Shown: positions 46,627 through 58,184 of the stretch, one piece after another
Numbering within the stretch: the stretch's first letter is position 1
Layout of the letters: each line of letters opens with the position of its first letter
Origin: Drosophila miranda
Lineage: Eukaryota; Arthropoda; Insecta; Diptera; Drosophilidae
Assembly (NCBI RefSeq): GCF_003369915.1
Contig: NW_022881614.1
Location: 36,439,842-36,503,841, forward strand
Direction: 5' to 3'
DNA length: 64,000 nucleotides
Notes under the pieces: generated by a model
Databases searched by the model: none
What the model was told of the DNA's origin: nothing
What the model saw: the letters and a program-made list of their open reading frames with translations, nothing else
Program-made: the position numbers and the translations under genes

Positions 46627-47603
46627 TTATTTTGTTTTATATCTTTTTAGTTCATCGCCTATAATCGTACAGCAAAGAAAAACATAAACAACATTTTCTT
46701 ACCTTCTTCCTGGTTCTTCCACTTTTGCTGCATTCTCTCTTTCTGTTCTTTCCTTGCCGTTTCCATTCTGTCGTTATATTCACACACAAACACAAACAAA
46801 AGCACTATTAAAAAAAAAAAACAAACAGAAACACAAATGAATTTTATAATTTATTCATATTTTTCTTTCCGCGATCGGCTCTTTTTGTGCGCGAATAATC
46901 CACTAATTTTTCCCGCAAGACGCACTTAGCACCAAAGACGCTCAGCTACAACGGTACAACAAATGAAACGAGAAGGCAGCAATTTTTGGTCGAATAACAA
47001 CAACAGATCACCAAAAAAAACGGGACACGTTGACATATATATGTAAATATATCTAATTCTTTCCGGCCATTGATTGTATTTATAATCCTATTAAATTATT
47101 GGTTTAAGTTAGTGGAAGGCGCGGCTAAGAGGCAACGGTACAGCAACTGGAATTTCCAAGCAACTCCACTCAACGAAAAGAAGGCGAGCGAAAGAGAATT
47201 ACATAGAAGATCACGCGAACGCATCGCTGTATGCGTGTGCATGTGTGTGCAGTTGCGGTTTTTGGCTGTGCATGTGAGAGCTCTATGTAAAGCCTCTGTA
47301 AGCAATAGCAACGCAATAATGAGCATAAGTATAGATGCTTGAGCGTTGAAGTGAAATGATGAACAGAAGAGAGGAAAAGTAAAATAAGCGGCTAATTTCT
47401 CCACCATTTGTATTGCAAAAATGTTTTTCGAGGTTTTTAACGAGCCCGATTTGTAAAGACCTCACGTAGGCCAGATTTGCCCTATATTGTGCACCTCTTG
47501 GCAATTTGCGTGAAAATGTTGGGGGGTGTGGGGGTACTTCAATCAACAACAAATTTGGAACGCGGAACATTAACAAAGGAATTGTGTAACGAACATAATC
47601 AGA
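46627..47603. other. Spacer of unit 1
   Basis: Non-coding apart from the exon-like block at 46703-46804. AT-rich, with an A-run near 46810. Repeated in units 2 and 3. Confidence 0.5.
46703..46804 (-). other. Exon-like block in spacer (also 51057-51158 and 55410-55511)
   Basis: On the minus strand a pyrimidine tract and AATAG precede a 102-base open block. It encodes a charged stretch with METARKEQKERMQQKWKNQEE and is followed by a good 5' splice site, G|GTAAGAAA. With 2 leading and 1 trailing base outside codons it would be a phase 1-1 exon. The parent gene is unknown. All three array copies keep it. Confidence 0.4.
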
Positions 47604-49138
47604 TTACTTGCCGTCGGGGCAAGCCATCTGAAACAGAAACTGAACGATGGTGCGAGTGGGACGGCCAGTCATGCGGTCCTTCAGCAAATATGGCAGCGGA
47701 TTGTAGCGCGTGAGCATGCCCACGTTGCGGATGTCCAGGTGGGCCCAGTCGACGCACGGCACCAGCTCGTGCAGAACGGCGGCAGCGATGCAGCTGGAGG
47801 CGGGGCCACGTCCGCGGTTGCTGATGTCAAAGGTGTCGTTCGGCATGATCAGCTCCTTGAAGTAGCACCACAGGGGCAGACGCCAAACGCGATCCCCCGT
47901 AAGGGCACCGGCCTTCTCAAACTGCTTGTAGACGAAGTTCGAATTGCTGAAAATCCCGGCTGCTGCTCCGCCCAGCGCTGGGCAGACGGCGTAGCCCACT
48001 GTAGCAATGTCCACGACCATGCGCGGCTTGTAGCTCGTCTGGGCGTAGAGCAAGGGATCGGCCATGGCCATCACACCAGCCTTCCTGACGTCCACGAAGC
48101 CGAGAGTTTTGCCATTGAGGAGGGACACCACGTCGCCAGGCTTGGCAGCCATTCCGGAGGGCATGTTCTCGCACAGCGGCAGCAGTGCCGTTATGTTTAG
48201 GGGCAGCGATAGCGCGGCGGCGGCTCGGATGACGCCCACGCAGGTGGCTGCGGTACATGGACAAGCAGTCCTTGGGACGGAGGCAGAGGCCTCCGCTGTT
48301 GAATGTGATGCCGTTGCCCAGCAGGAGGATGGGCTTGTCCTCGGGTGCGGTGCTCGCAGCTGCCCTTGGCCACCATCAAGAAGCTGTTCAAGCTCTTGGA
48401 CTCGATCCAGTCCATGCTGCGTACCTCCACGGATACCCCGCAGGGGCACAGGGCATCCACCGTTGACTGGGCGAAGATTGTGGGCGTCATCTGATTGGCC
48501 GGCGTATCGGCCAGGCGACGGGCCAGGTTCTGCGATTCGGCCTTGAACAGGCCCCGCATCCAGGCATCCGAGTCGGGAGAGTCATACAGCTCCAGTTTGG
48601 GAATGAGTGTGCGGTCCCGACAGCGCTTGTTGGTGTTGTAGCTTCAGACGGCCAAGGCGCTCCCCTCGGCCGCCTGCTCCGCATACTCCATCGACTCCAC
48701 GAAGACATCTGTGCAGCCCTGCAGTTGAAGGGAACGAGCCCCCACGCCGGCAGCGACGCGAGCGTTCTCCATTCCCTCGTCGATCATCTCCAGGTCGTTG
48801 AAGCCGGCCCCCTCCTGTCCCACGCCGACCACGGCCACCGCACGGAACTCCGCATCCACGTTCATGAAGACACGGCCTTTTCCCAGCTGGCCACTCAGGC
48901 CCGTCTCGCGTATGTGATCAGTGATCTTACCCTGGACGCGATCGTCAAACTTCTCGCCGGATGGTGTCATCTTGGGCTGGCGGTCGCCCTCCTTGGCGTA
49001 CACACCCACCTTAACGCCTTTGATCACCGAGCCACATTTCTCGGCGTAGTGCCGTCGCTGTTCCACATCTCTGCGTCTGGCCAGGAATGTGTGCTGGACA
49101 CGCCTGCACAGGGCGTGCATCAAGCGTACAGACTTCAT
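47604..49138 (-). pseudogene. S-Lap: S-Lap (sperm leucyl-aminopeptidase, M17) copy 1
   Basis: Start at 49138 (MKSVRLMHALCRR), stop at 47604 (FQMACPDGK). Three frames cover the protein. The N-terminal domain (48644-49138) ends at a TGA where copy 4 has TGG. The middle is in the frame around 48197-48559. The catalytic domain lies in 47604-48260. A net 32-base loss near 48350 and a 17-base loss near 48250, both relative to copy 4, break the frame. S-Laps are abundant sperm proteins of the cytosolic leucyl-aminopeptidase family. Here the motif with two metal ligands and the active-site Arg reads FVDVRKAGV instead of the family NTDAEGR. The enzyme was therefore already catalytically dead before the stops arose. 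Confidence 0.9.
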
Positions 49139-49476
49139 CGCTTAATGATAGTGACAGTCCCTCGCGACATGTTACGAAAGTTCTCTTATTTTTCAGACAG
49201 TTCCAGACAAATTTTGCTTTTTTTTCCGAATAAAAAAACTGTAAATCTAAAAAATAGACAGAATAGATGTGCTTCCAACAGCTGATTCGAAAGGAATGAG
49301 ATATCCCAAGGCTCAAACTCTGGCAGAGAAACATTGCCAACGCCTGCTGAGATTCGAGGAATTTATGAATTTCCGAACAAAACGAAGAAAAGGTCTCCGA
49401 AGAATAGGTCTCAAATCGAGGGAAGTACTCCACAGACATACATTTATATTTCGCGTAATCAAAAGAAACAAAAGAT
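49139..49476. other. Spacer between fandango 3' end and S-Lap start, unit 1
   Basis: About 340 bases, repeated in every unit and partly at the window end. It would hold the S-Lap promoter and the fandango 3' UTR. No specific motif assigned. Confidence 0.5.
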
Positions 49477-49787
49477 TTATCCCTCATCGGAATCGGATTG
49501 ATTTGTCGGCTTGAGGCTGCCAAAGACCTTGGCCGGTATGGCCTTTTGTTCGAAGCGCAGTTTCTTCATGATGAGGCCCTCGTCATCGGTTTTGGTTGTG
49601 GCCTATTTGTGGCCTCGAGCAGCCGCATGGCATCCGGTCCGGAGCCAGCACCAGCATCGGCAGCCACACCATTCGTGTTCGTGTTGACAAACTGGGCAGC
49701 CATCATGTTGACCTGAGTGTTGTAGGTGGCCTGAATGGAACGCTTGATCCGCAGCACTTCACGCATCGTATCCTCGTTGCCATGACG
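49477..49787 (-). pseudogene. fand: fandango C-terminal fragment, unit 1
   Basis: Encodes the last part of Syf1 (REVLRIKRSIQATYNTQVNM, then GAGSGPDAMRLLEA). After an internal loss with frame change it ends with KKLRFEQKAIPAKVFGSLK and DSDEG before the stop at 49477. It is cut at 49787 by fusion to a DINE-like repeat. Confidence 0.88.
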
Positions 49788-49789
49788 AG

Positions 49790-50660
49790 TTTTAGTTTTC
49801 TCGAATCTTCAATATTGTGGATGCAACAGATTTTCGTCCTTTGTGTGGGCGGAAGGAGGTGGGGCGAAATTTTGAGATATACGTTTTATAGTGAGATCTA
49901 ACAGGAGTGCGGATACTAAATTTGGTTTCTCTAGCGTCTCTGAGATTTGTGGATGCCACAGATTTTCGTCCTTTGCGGGGGCGGAAGGGGGTGTGGCCAA
50001 ATTTTGACACAAAACGGTCAAGGTCCGATATCACAGGATTGTGGATACCAAATTTGGTTGCTCTGGCTCTTATAGGTTCTGAGATCCTTGAACTCATATT
50101 TTGCAATTGGCAAAACCGACCATGAAACCTGTGTTAGAGAGAGACAGAGCGAGAAAGAATGAAATTGTTTTCTTGATTCTGGCTATAATAATTATACGAT
50201 CTGGTTCAGATTTTGCACTCTAGAAGATATAGTCATCTTCTACGATTCTGCGTTTTTGGTTTTCTCGTATCGTCGAAATTGTGGATGCCACAGATTTTCG
50301 CCCTTTGTGGGGGCGGAAGTGGGCGGGGCAAAGTTTTGAAATTTTCTTGTAGCAGTGACATATCACAGAAGTGTGGATCCAAAACATCGTTGCTCTAGCT
50401 CTTATTATCTTGAGCACTAGGCGCTGAAGGGGACGGACATACGGACAGACGGACGGACGGACAGACGGACAGACGGACAGACGGACGGACGGACAGACGG
50501 ACAGACAGACATGACTCAATCGACTCGGCTATTGATGCTGATCAAGAATATATATACTTTATGGGGTCGGAAACGATTCCTTCTGGACGTTACACACATC
50601 AACTTTTACCACAAATCTAATATACCCCAATACTGATTTTGAGTATCGGGTATAAAAATC
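49790..50660 (+). mobile_element. DINE-1/ISY-like repeat, array copy 2
   Basis: Starts mid-repeat at the unit junction. Same subunits and a GACGGACA minisatellite (50432-50508). It is complete at the right: TGATCAAGAATATATATACT, then GAGTATCGGGTATAAAAA. Confidence 0.78.
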
Positions 50661-51979
50661 ACAATTATAAAGGCAGTCAGGGCGAGGCATACACTGTCAA
50701 AAAAACAATATACGAGAATAAATAATTAAACCCATTTTCATATACGTTTCTCCCGATATTATTCTCTAAATTGAAAGAAAACAACAGGCATATATTTTCA
50801 TTAGCTTTGAACTGAAAACCTTTTAAGATAAGCCGAAGTTGACTTTTTCGGTATTTTTCGTTATTTTTATAGTCCTGTTTGCCTTTAGTATTTTCAACTA
50901 TAAGAAAGATGATTCTTGGTAAAAGTTTGTCCCCTTATTTGCCTCCATACTAAACATAAAGCTAACAAAATGCTATCGATCTATTTTGTTTTATATCTTT
51001 TTAGTTCATCGCCTATAATCGTACAGCAAAGAAAAACATAAACAACATTTTCTTACCTTCTTCCTGGTTCTTCCACTTTTGCTGCATTCTCTCTTTCTGT
51101 TCTTTCCTTGCCGTTTCCATTCTGTCGTTATATTCACACACAAACACAAACAAAAGCACTATTAAAAAAAAAAAAAAACAAACAGAAACACAAATGAATT
51201 TTATAATTTATTCATATTTTTCTTTCCGCGATCGGCTCTTTTTGTGCGCGAATAATCCACTAATTTTTCCCGCAAGACGCACTTAGCACCAAAGACGCTC
51301 AGCTACAACGGTACAACAAATGAAACGAGAAGGCAGCAATTTTTGGTCGAATAACAACAACAGATCACCAAAAAAAACGGGACACGTTGACATATATATG
51401 TAAATATATCTAATTCTTTCCGGCCATTGATTGTATTTATAATCCTATTAAATTATTGGTTTAAGTTAGTGGAAGGCGCGGCTAAGAGGCAACGGTACAG
51501 CAACTGGAATTTCCAAGCAACTCCACTCAACGAAAAGAAGGCGAGCGAAAGAGAATTACATAGAAGATCACGCGATGCGTCGCTCCCAATGCGAAAACCG
51601 AACGCATCGCTGTATGCGTGTGCATGGGTGTGCAGTTGCGGTTTTTGGCTGAGCATGTGAGAGCTCTATGTAAAGCCTCTGTAAGCAATAGCAACGCAAT
51701 AATGAGCATAAGTATAGATGCTTGAGCGTTGAAGTGAAATGATGAACAGAAGAGAGGAAAAGTAAAATAAGCGGCTCCACCATTTGTAATGCAAAAATGT
51801 TTTTCGAGGTTTTTAACGAGCCCGATTTGTAAAGACCTCACCTAGGCCAGATTTGCCCTATATTGTGCACCTCTTGGCAATTTGCGTGAAAATGTTGGGG
51901 GGTGTGGGGGTACTTCAATCAACAACAAATTTGGAACGCGGAACATTAACAAAGGAATTGTGTAACGAACATAATCAGA
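50661..51979. other. Spacer of unit 2
   Basis: Includes about 330 bp absent from unit 1 (to about 50984) and the exon-like block at 51057-51158. No gene recognised. Confidence 0.5.
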
Positions 51980-53492
51980 TTACTTGCCGTCGGGGCAAGC
52001 CATCTGAAACAGAAACTGAACGATGGTGCGAGTGGGACGGCCAGTCATGCGGTCCTTCAGCAAATATGGCAGCGGATTGTAGCGCGTGAGCATGCCCACG
52101 TTGCGGATGTCCAGGTGGGCCCAGTCGACGCACGGCACCAGCTCGTGCAGAACGGCGGCAGCGATGCAGCTGACACCATGTCAAAGGTGTCGTTCGGCAT
52201 GATCAGCTCCTTGAAGTAGCGCCACAGGGGCAGACGCCAAATGCGATCCCCCGTAAGGGCACCGGCCTTCTCGAACTGCTTGTAGACGAAGTTCGAATTG
52301 CTGAAAATTCCGGCTGCTGCTCCGCCCAGCGCTGGGCAGACGGCGTAGCCCACTGTAGCAATGTCCACGACCATGCGCGGCTTGTAGCTCGTCTGGGCGT
52401 AGAGCAAGGGATCGGCCATGGCCATCACACCAGCCTTCCTGACGTCCACGAAGCCGAGAGTTTTGCCATTGAGGAGGGACACCACGTCGCCAGGCTTGGC
52501 AGCCATTCCGGAGGGCATGTTCTCGCACAGCGGCAGCAGTGCCGTTATGTTTAGGGGCAGCGATAGCGCGGCGGCGGCTCGGATGACGCCCACGCAGGTG
52601 GCTGCGGTACATGGACAAGCAGTCCTTGGGACGGAGGCAGAGGCCTCCGCTGTTGAATGTGATGCCGTTGCCCAGCAGGAGGATGGGCTTGTCCTCGGGT
52701 GCGGTGCTCGCAGCTGCCCTTGGCCACCATCAAGAAGCTGTTCAAGCTCTTGGACTCGATCCAGTCCATGCTGCGTACCTCCACGGATACCCCGCAGGGG
52801 CACAGGGCATCCACCGTTGACTGGGCGAAGATTGTGGGCGTCATCTGATTGGCCGGCGTATCGGCCAGGCGACGGGCCAGGTTCTGCGATTCGGCCTTGA
52901 ACAGGCCCCGCATCCAGGCATCCGAGTCGGGAGAGTCATACAGCTCCAGTTTGGGAATGAGTGTGCGGTCCCGACAGCGCTTGTTGGTGTTGTAGCTTCA
53001 GACGGCCAAGGCGCTCCCCTCGGCCGCCTGCTCCGCATACTCCATCGACTCCACGAAGACATCTGTGCAGCCCTGCAGTTGAAGGGAACGAGCCCCCACG
53101 CCGGCAGCGACGCGAGCGTTCTCCATTCCCTCGTCGATCATCTCCAGGTCGTTGAAGCCGGCCCCCTCCTGTCCCACGCCGACCACGGCCACCGCACGGA
53201 ACTCCGCATCCACGTTCATGAAGACACGGCCTTTTCCCAGCTGGCCACTCAGGCCCGTCTCGCGTATGAGATCAGTGATCTTACCCTGGACGCGATCGTC
53301 AAACTTCTCGCCGGATGGTGTCATCTTGGGCTGGCGGTCGCCCTCCTTGGCGTACACCCCCACCTTAACGACTTTGATCACCGAGCCACATTTCTCGGCG
53401 TAGTGCCGTCGCTGTTCCACATCTCTGCGTCTGGCCAGGAATGTGTGCTGGACACGCCTGCACAGGGCGTGCATCAAGCGTACAGACTTCAT
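51980..53492 (-). pseudogene. S-Lap: S-Lap copy 2
   Basis: Same layout and the same stop (52998) and frame losses as copy 1. It also has a private loss, shared only with copy 3, near 52172 (CAGCTGACACCATGTC), which removes part of the C-terminal domain (the DISNRGRGPASS segment) and shifts the frame. Confidence 0.9.
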
Positions 53493-53829
53493 CGCTTAAT
53501 GATAGTGACAGTCCCTCGCGACATGTTACGAAAGTTCTCTTATTTTTCAGACAGTTCCAGACAAATTTTGCTTTTTTTCCGAATAAAAAAACTGTAAATC
53601 TAAAAAATAGACAGAATAGATGTGCTTCCAACAGCTGATTCGAAAGGAATGAGATATCCCAAGGCTCAAACTCTGGCAGAGAAACATTGCCAACGCCTGC
53701 TGAGATTCGAGGAGTTTATGAATTTCCGAACAAAACGAAGAAAAGGTCTCCGAAGAATAGGTCTCAAATCGAGGGAAGTACTCCACAGACATACATTTAT
53801 ATTTCGCGTAATCAAAAGAAACAAAAGAT
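53493..53829. other. Spacer, unit 2
   Basis: Same as 49139-49476; nothing further. Confidence 0.5.
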
Positions 53830-54140
53830 TTATCCCTCATCGGAATCGGATTGATTTGTCGGCTTGAGGCTGCCAAAGACCTTGGCCGGTATGGCCTTTT
53901 GTTCGAAGCGCAGTTTCTTCATGATGAGGCCCTCGTCATCGGTTTTGGTTGTGGCCTATTTGTGGCCTCGAGCAGCCGCATGGCATCCGGTCCGGAGCCA
54001 GCACCAGCATCGGCAGCCACACCATTCGTGTTCGTGTTGACAAACTGGGCAGCCATCATGTTGACCTGAGTGTTGTAGGTGGCCTGAATGGAACGCTTGA
54101 TCCGCAGCACTTCACGCATCGTATCCTCGTTGCCATGACG
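53830..54140 (-). pseudogene. fand: fandango C-terminal fragment, unit 2
   Basis: Equivalent to 49477-49787, with the same fusion to a DINE-like repeat at the upstream side and the same internal frame change. Confidence 0.88.
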
Positions 54141-54142
54141 AG

Positions 54143-55013
54143 TTTTAGTTTTCTCGAATCTTCAATATTGTGGATGCAACAGATTTTCGTCCTTTGTGTG
54201 GGCGGAAGGAGGTGGGGCGAAATTTTGAGATATACGTTTTATAGTGAGATCTAACAGGAGTGCGGATACTAAATTTGGTTTCTCTAGCGTCTCTGAGATT
54301 TGTGGATGCCACAGATTTTCGTCGTTTGCGGGGGCGGAAGGGGGTGTGGCCAAATTTTGACACAAAACGGTCAAGGTCCGATATCACAGGATTGTGGATA
54401 CCAAATTTGGTTGCTCTGGCTCTTATAGGTTCTGAGATCCTTGAACTCATATTTTGCAATTGGCAAAACCGACCATGAAACCTGTGTTAGAGAGAGACAG
54501 AGCGAGAAAGAATGAAATTGTTTTCTTGATTCTGGCTATAATAATTATACGATCTGGTTCAGATTTTGCACTCTAGAAGATATAGTCATCTTCTACGATT
54601 CTGCGTTTTTGGTTTTCTCGTATCGTCGAAATTGTGGATGCCACAGATTTTCGCCCTTTGTGGGGGCGGAAGTGGGCGGGGCAAAGTTTTGAAATTTTCT
54701 TGTAGCAGTGACATATCACAGAAGTGTGGATCCAAAACATCGTTGCTCTAGCTCTTATTATCTTGAGCACTAGGCGCTGAAGGGGACGGACATACGGACA
54801 GACGGACGGACGGACAGACGGACAGACGGACAGACGGACGGACGGACAGACGGACAGACAGACATGACTCAATCGACTCGGCTATTGATGCTGATCAAGA
54901 ATATATATACTTTATGGGGTCGGAAACGATTCCTTCTGGACGTTACACACATCAACTTTTACCACAAATCTAATATACCCCAATACTGATTTTGAGTATC
55001 GGGTATAAAAATC
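54143..55013 (+). mobile_element. DINE-1/ISY-like repeat, array copy 3
   Basis: As copy 2; minisatellite at 54785-54861. Confidence 0.78.
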
Positions 55014-56333
55014 ACAATTATAAAGGCAGTCAGGGCGAGGCATACACTGTCAAAAAAACAATATACGAGAATAAATAATTAAACCCATTTTCATATACGT
55101 TTCTCCCGATATTATTCTCTAAATTGAAAGAAAACAACAGGCATATATTTTCATTAGCTTTGAACTGAAAACCTTTTAAGATAAGCCGAAGTTGACTTTT
55201 TCGGTATTTTTCGTTATTTTTATAGTCCTGTTTGCCTTTAGTATTTTCAACTATAAGAAAGATGATTCTTGGTAAAAGTTTGTCCCCTTATTTGCCTCCA
55301 TACTAAACATAAAGCTAACAAAATGCTATCGATCTATTTTGTTTTATATCTTTTTAGTTCATCGCCTATAATCGTACAGCAAAGAAAAACATAAACAACA
55401 TTTTCTTACCTTCTTCCTGGTTCTTCCACTTTTGCTGCATTCTCTCTTTCTGTTCTTTCCTTGCCGTTTCCATTCTGTCGTTATATTCACACACAAACAC
55501 AAACAAAAGCACTATTAAAAAAAAAAAAAAAACAAACAGAAACACAAATGAATTTTATAATTTATTCATATTTTTCTTTCCGCGATCGGCTCTTTTTGTG
55601 CGCGAATAATCCACTAATTTTTCCCGCAAGACGCACTTAGCACCAAAGACGCTCAGCTACAACGGTACAACAAATGAAACGAGAAGGCAGCAATTTTTGG
55701 TCGAATAACAACAACAGATCACCAAAAAAAACGGGACACGTTGACATATATATGTAAATATATCTAATTCTTTCCGGCCATTGATTGTATTTATAATCCT
55801 ATTAAATTATTGGTTTAAGTTAGTGGAAGGCGCGGCTAAGAGGCAACGGTACAGCAACTGGAATTTCCAAGCAACTCCACTCAACGAAAAGAAGGCGAGC
55901 GAAAGAGAATTACATAGAAGATCACGCGATGCGTCGCTCCCAATGCGAAAACCGAACGCATCGCTGTATGCGTGTGCATGTGTGTGCAGTTGCGGTTTTT
56001 GGCTGTGCATGTGAGAGCTCTATGTAAAGCCTCTGTAAGCAATAGCAACGCAATAATGAGCATAAGTATAGATGCTTGAGCGTTGAAGTGAAATGATGAA
56101 CAGAAGAGAGGAAAAGTAAAATAAGCGGCTCCACCATTTGTAATGCAAAAATGTTTTTCGAGGTTTTTAACGAGCCCGATTTGTAAAGACCTCACCTAGG
56201 CCAGATTTGCCCTATATTGTGCACCTCTTGGCAATTTGCGTGAAAATGTTGGGGGGTGTGGGGGTACTTCAATCAACAACAAATTTGGAACGCGGAACAT
56301 TAACAAAGGAATTGTGTAACGAACATAATCAGA
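55014..56333. other. Spacer of unit 3
   Basis: Copy of 50661-51979 with the exon-like block at 55410-55511. Confidence 0.5.
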
Positions 56334-57846
56334 TTACTTGCCGTCGGGGCAAGCCATCTGAAACAGAAACTGAACGATGGTGCGAGTGGGACGGCCAGTC
56401 ATGCGGTCCTTCAGCAAATATGGCAGCGGATTGTAGCGCGTGAGCATGCCCACGTTGCGGATGTCCAGGTGGGCCCAGTCGACGCACGGCACCAGCTCGT
56501 GCAGAACGGCGGCAGCGATGCAGCTGACACCATGTCAAAGGTGTCGTTCGGCATGATCAGCTCCTTGAAGTAGCGCCACAGGGGCAGACGCCAAACGCGA
56601 TCCCCCGTAAGGGCACCGGCCTTCTCGAACTGCTTGTAGACGAAGTTCGAATTGCTGAAAATTCCGGCTGCTGCTCCGCCCAGCGCTGGGCAGACGGCGT
56701 AGCCCACTGTAGCAATGTCCACGACCATGCGCGGCTTGTAGCTCGTCTGGGCGTAGAGCAAGGGATCGGCCATGGCCATCACACCAGCCTTCCTGACGTC
56801 CACGAAGCCGAGAGTTTTGCCATTGAGGAGGGACACCACGTCGCCAGGCTTGGCAGCCATTCCGGAGGGCATGTTCTCGCACAGCGGCAGCAGTGCCGTT
56901 ATGTTTAGGGGCAGCGATAGCGCGGCGGCGGCTCGGATGACGCCCACGCAGGTGGCTGCGGTACATGGACAAGCAGTCCTTGGGACGGAGGCAGAGGCCT
57001 CCGCTGTTGAATGTGATGCCGTTGCCCAGCAGGAGGATGGGCTTGTCCTCGGGTGCGGTGCTCGCAGCTGCCCTTGGCCACCATCAAGAAGCTGTTCAAG
57101 CTCTTGGACTCGATCCAGTCCATGCTGCGTACCTCCACGGATACCCCGCAGGGGCACAGGGCATCCACCGTTGACTGGGCGAAGATTGTGGGCGTCATCT
57201 GATTGGCCGGCGTATCGGCCAGGCGACGGGCCAGGTTCTGCGATTCGGCCTTGAACAGGCCCCGCATCCAGGCATCCGAGTCGGGAGAGTCATACAGCTC
57301 CAGTTTGGGAATGAGTGTGCGGTCCCGACAGCGCTTGTTGGTGTTGTAGCTTCAGACGGCCAAGGCGCTCCCCTCGGCCGCCTGCTCCGCATACTCCATC
57401 GACTCCACGAAGACATCTGTGCAGCCCTGCAGTTGAAGGGAACGAGCCCCCACGCCGGCAGCGACGCGAGCGTTCTCCATTCCCTCGTCGATCATCTCCA
57501 GGTCGTTGAAGCCGGCCCCCTCCTGTCCCACGCCGACCACGGCCACCGCACGGAACTCCGCATCCACTTTCATGAGGACACGGCCTTTTCCCAGCTGGCT
57601 ACTCAGGCCCGTCTCGCGTATGAGATCAGTGATCTTACCCTGGACGCGATCGTCAAACTTCTCGCCGGATGGTGTCATCTTGGGCTGGCGGTCGCCCTCC
57701 TTGGCGTACACACCCACCTTAACGCCTTTGATCACCGAGCCACATTTCTCGGCGTAGTGCCGTCGCTGTTCCACATCTCTGCGTCTGGCCAGGAATGTGT
57801 GCTGGACACGCCTGCACAGGGCGTGCATCAAGCGTACAGACTTCAT
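56334..57846 (-). pseudogene. S-Lap: S-Lap copy 3
   Basis: Shares the TGA (57352), the middle frame losses and the C-terminal loss with copy 2; only scattered substitutions differ. Not translatable as one protein. Confidence 0.9.
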
Positions 57847-58184
57847 CGCTTAATGTTAGTGACAGTCCCTCGCGACATGTTACGAAAGTTCTCTTATTTT
57901 TCAGACAGTTCAAGACAAATTTTGCTTTTTTTTCCGAATAAAAAAACTGTAAATCTAAAAAATAGACAGAATAGATGTGCTTCCAACAGCTGATTCGAAA
58001 GGAATGAGATATCCCAAGGCTCAAACTCTGGCAGAGAAACATTGCCAACGCCTGCTGAGATTCGAGGAGTTTATGAATTTCCGAACAAAACGAAGAAAAG
58101 GTCTCCGAAGAATAGGTCTCAAATCGAGGGAAGTACTCCACAGACATACATTTATATTTCGCGTAATCAAAAGAAACAAAAGAT
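57847..58184. other. Spacer, unit 3
   Basis: Same as 49139-49476. Confidence 0.5.

Larger units (their letters stand above)
45879..49789 (+). repeat. S-Lap/fandango tandem unit 1
   Basis: First of three head-to-tail units running from a point in a DINE-like repeat to a point in fandango. It is shorter than the others (3.9 kb) because of a deletion near 46627. Confidence 0.88.
49790..54142 (+). repeat. S-Lap/fandango tandem unit 2
   Basis: 4353-bp unit, nearly identical to unit 3. The left junction fuses CATGACG of fandango, through AG, to TTTTAGTTTTCTCG of the DINE-like repeat. Confidence 0.92.

Noticed and set aside
48064-48546. Plus-strand 160-codon frames opposite S-Lap, repeated in each unit
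   Set aside because: Antisense shadows of a GC-rich coding sequence; conservation only reflects array duplication.
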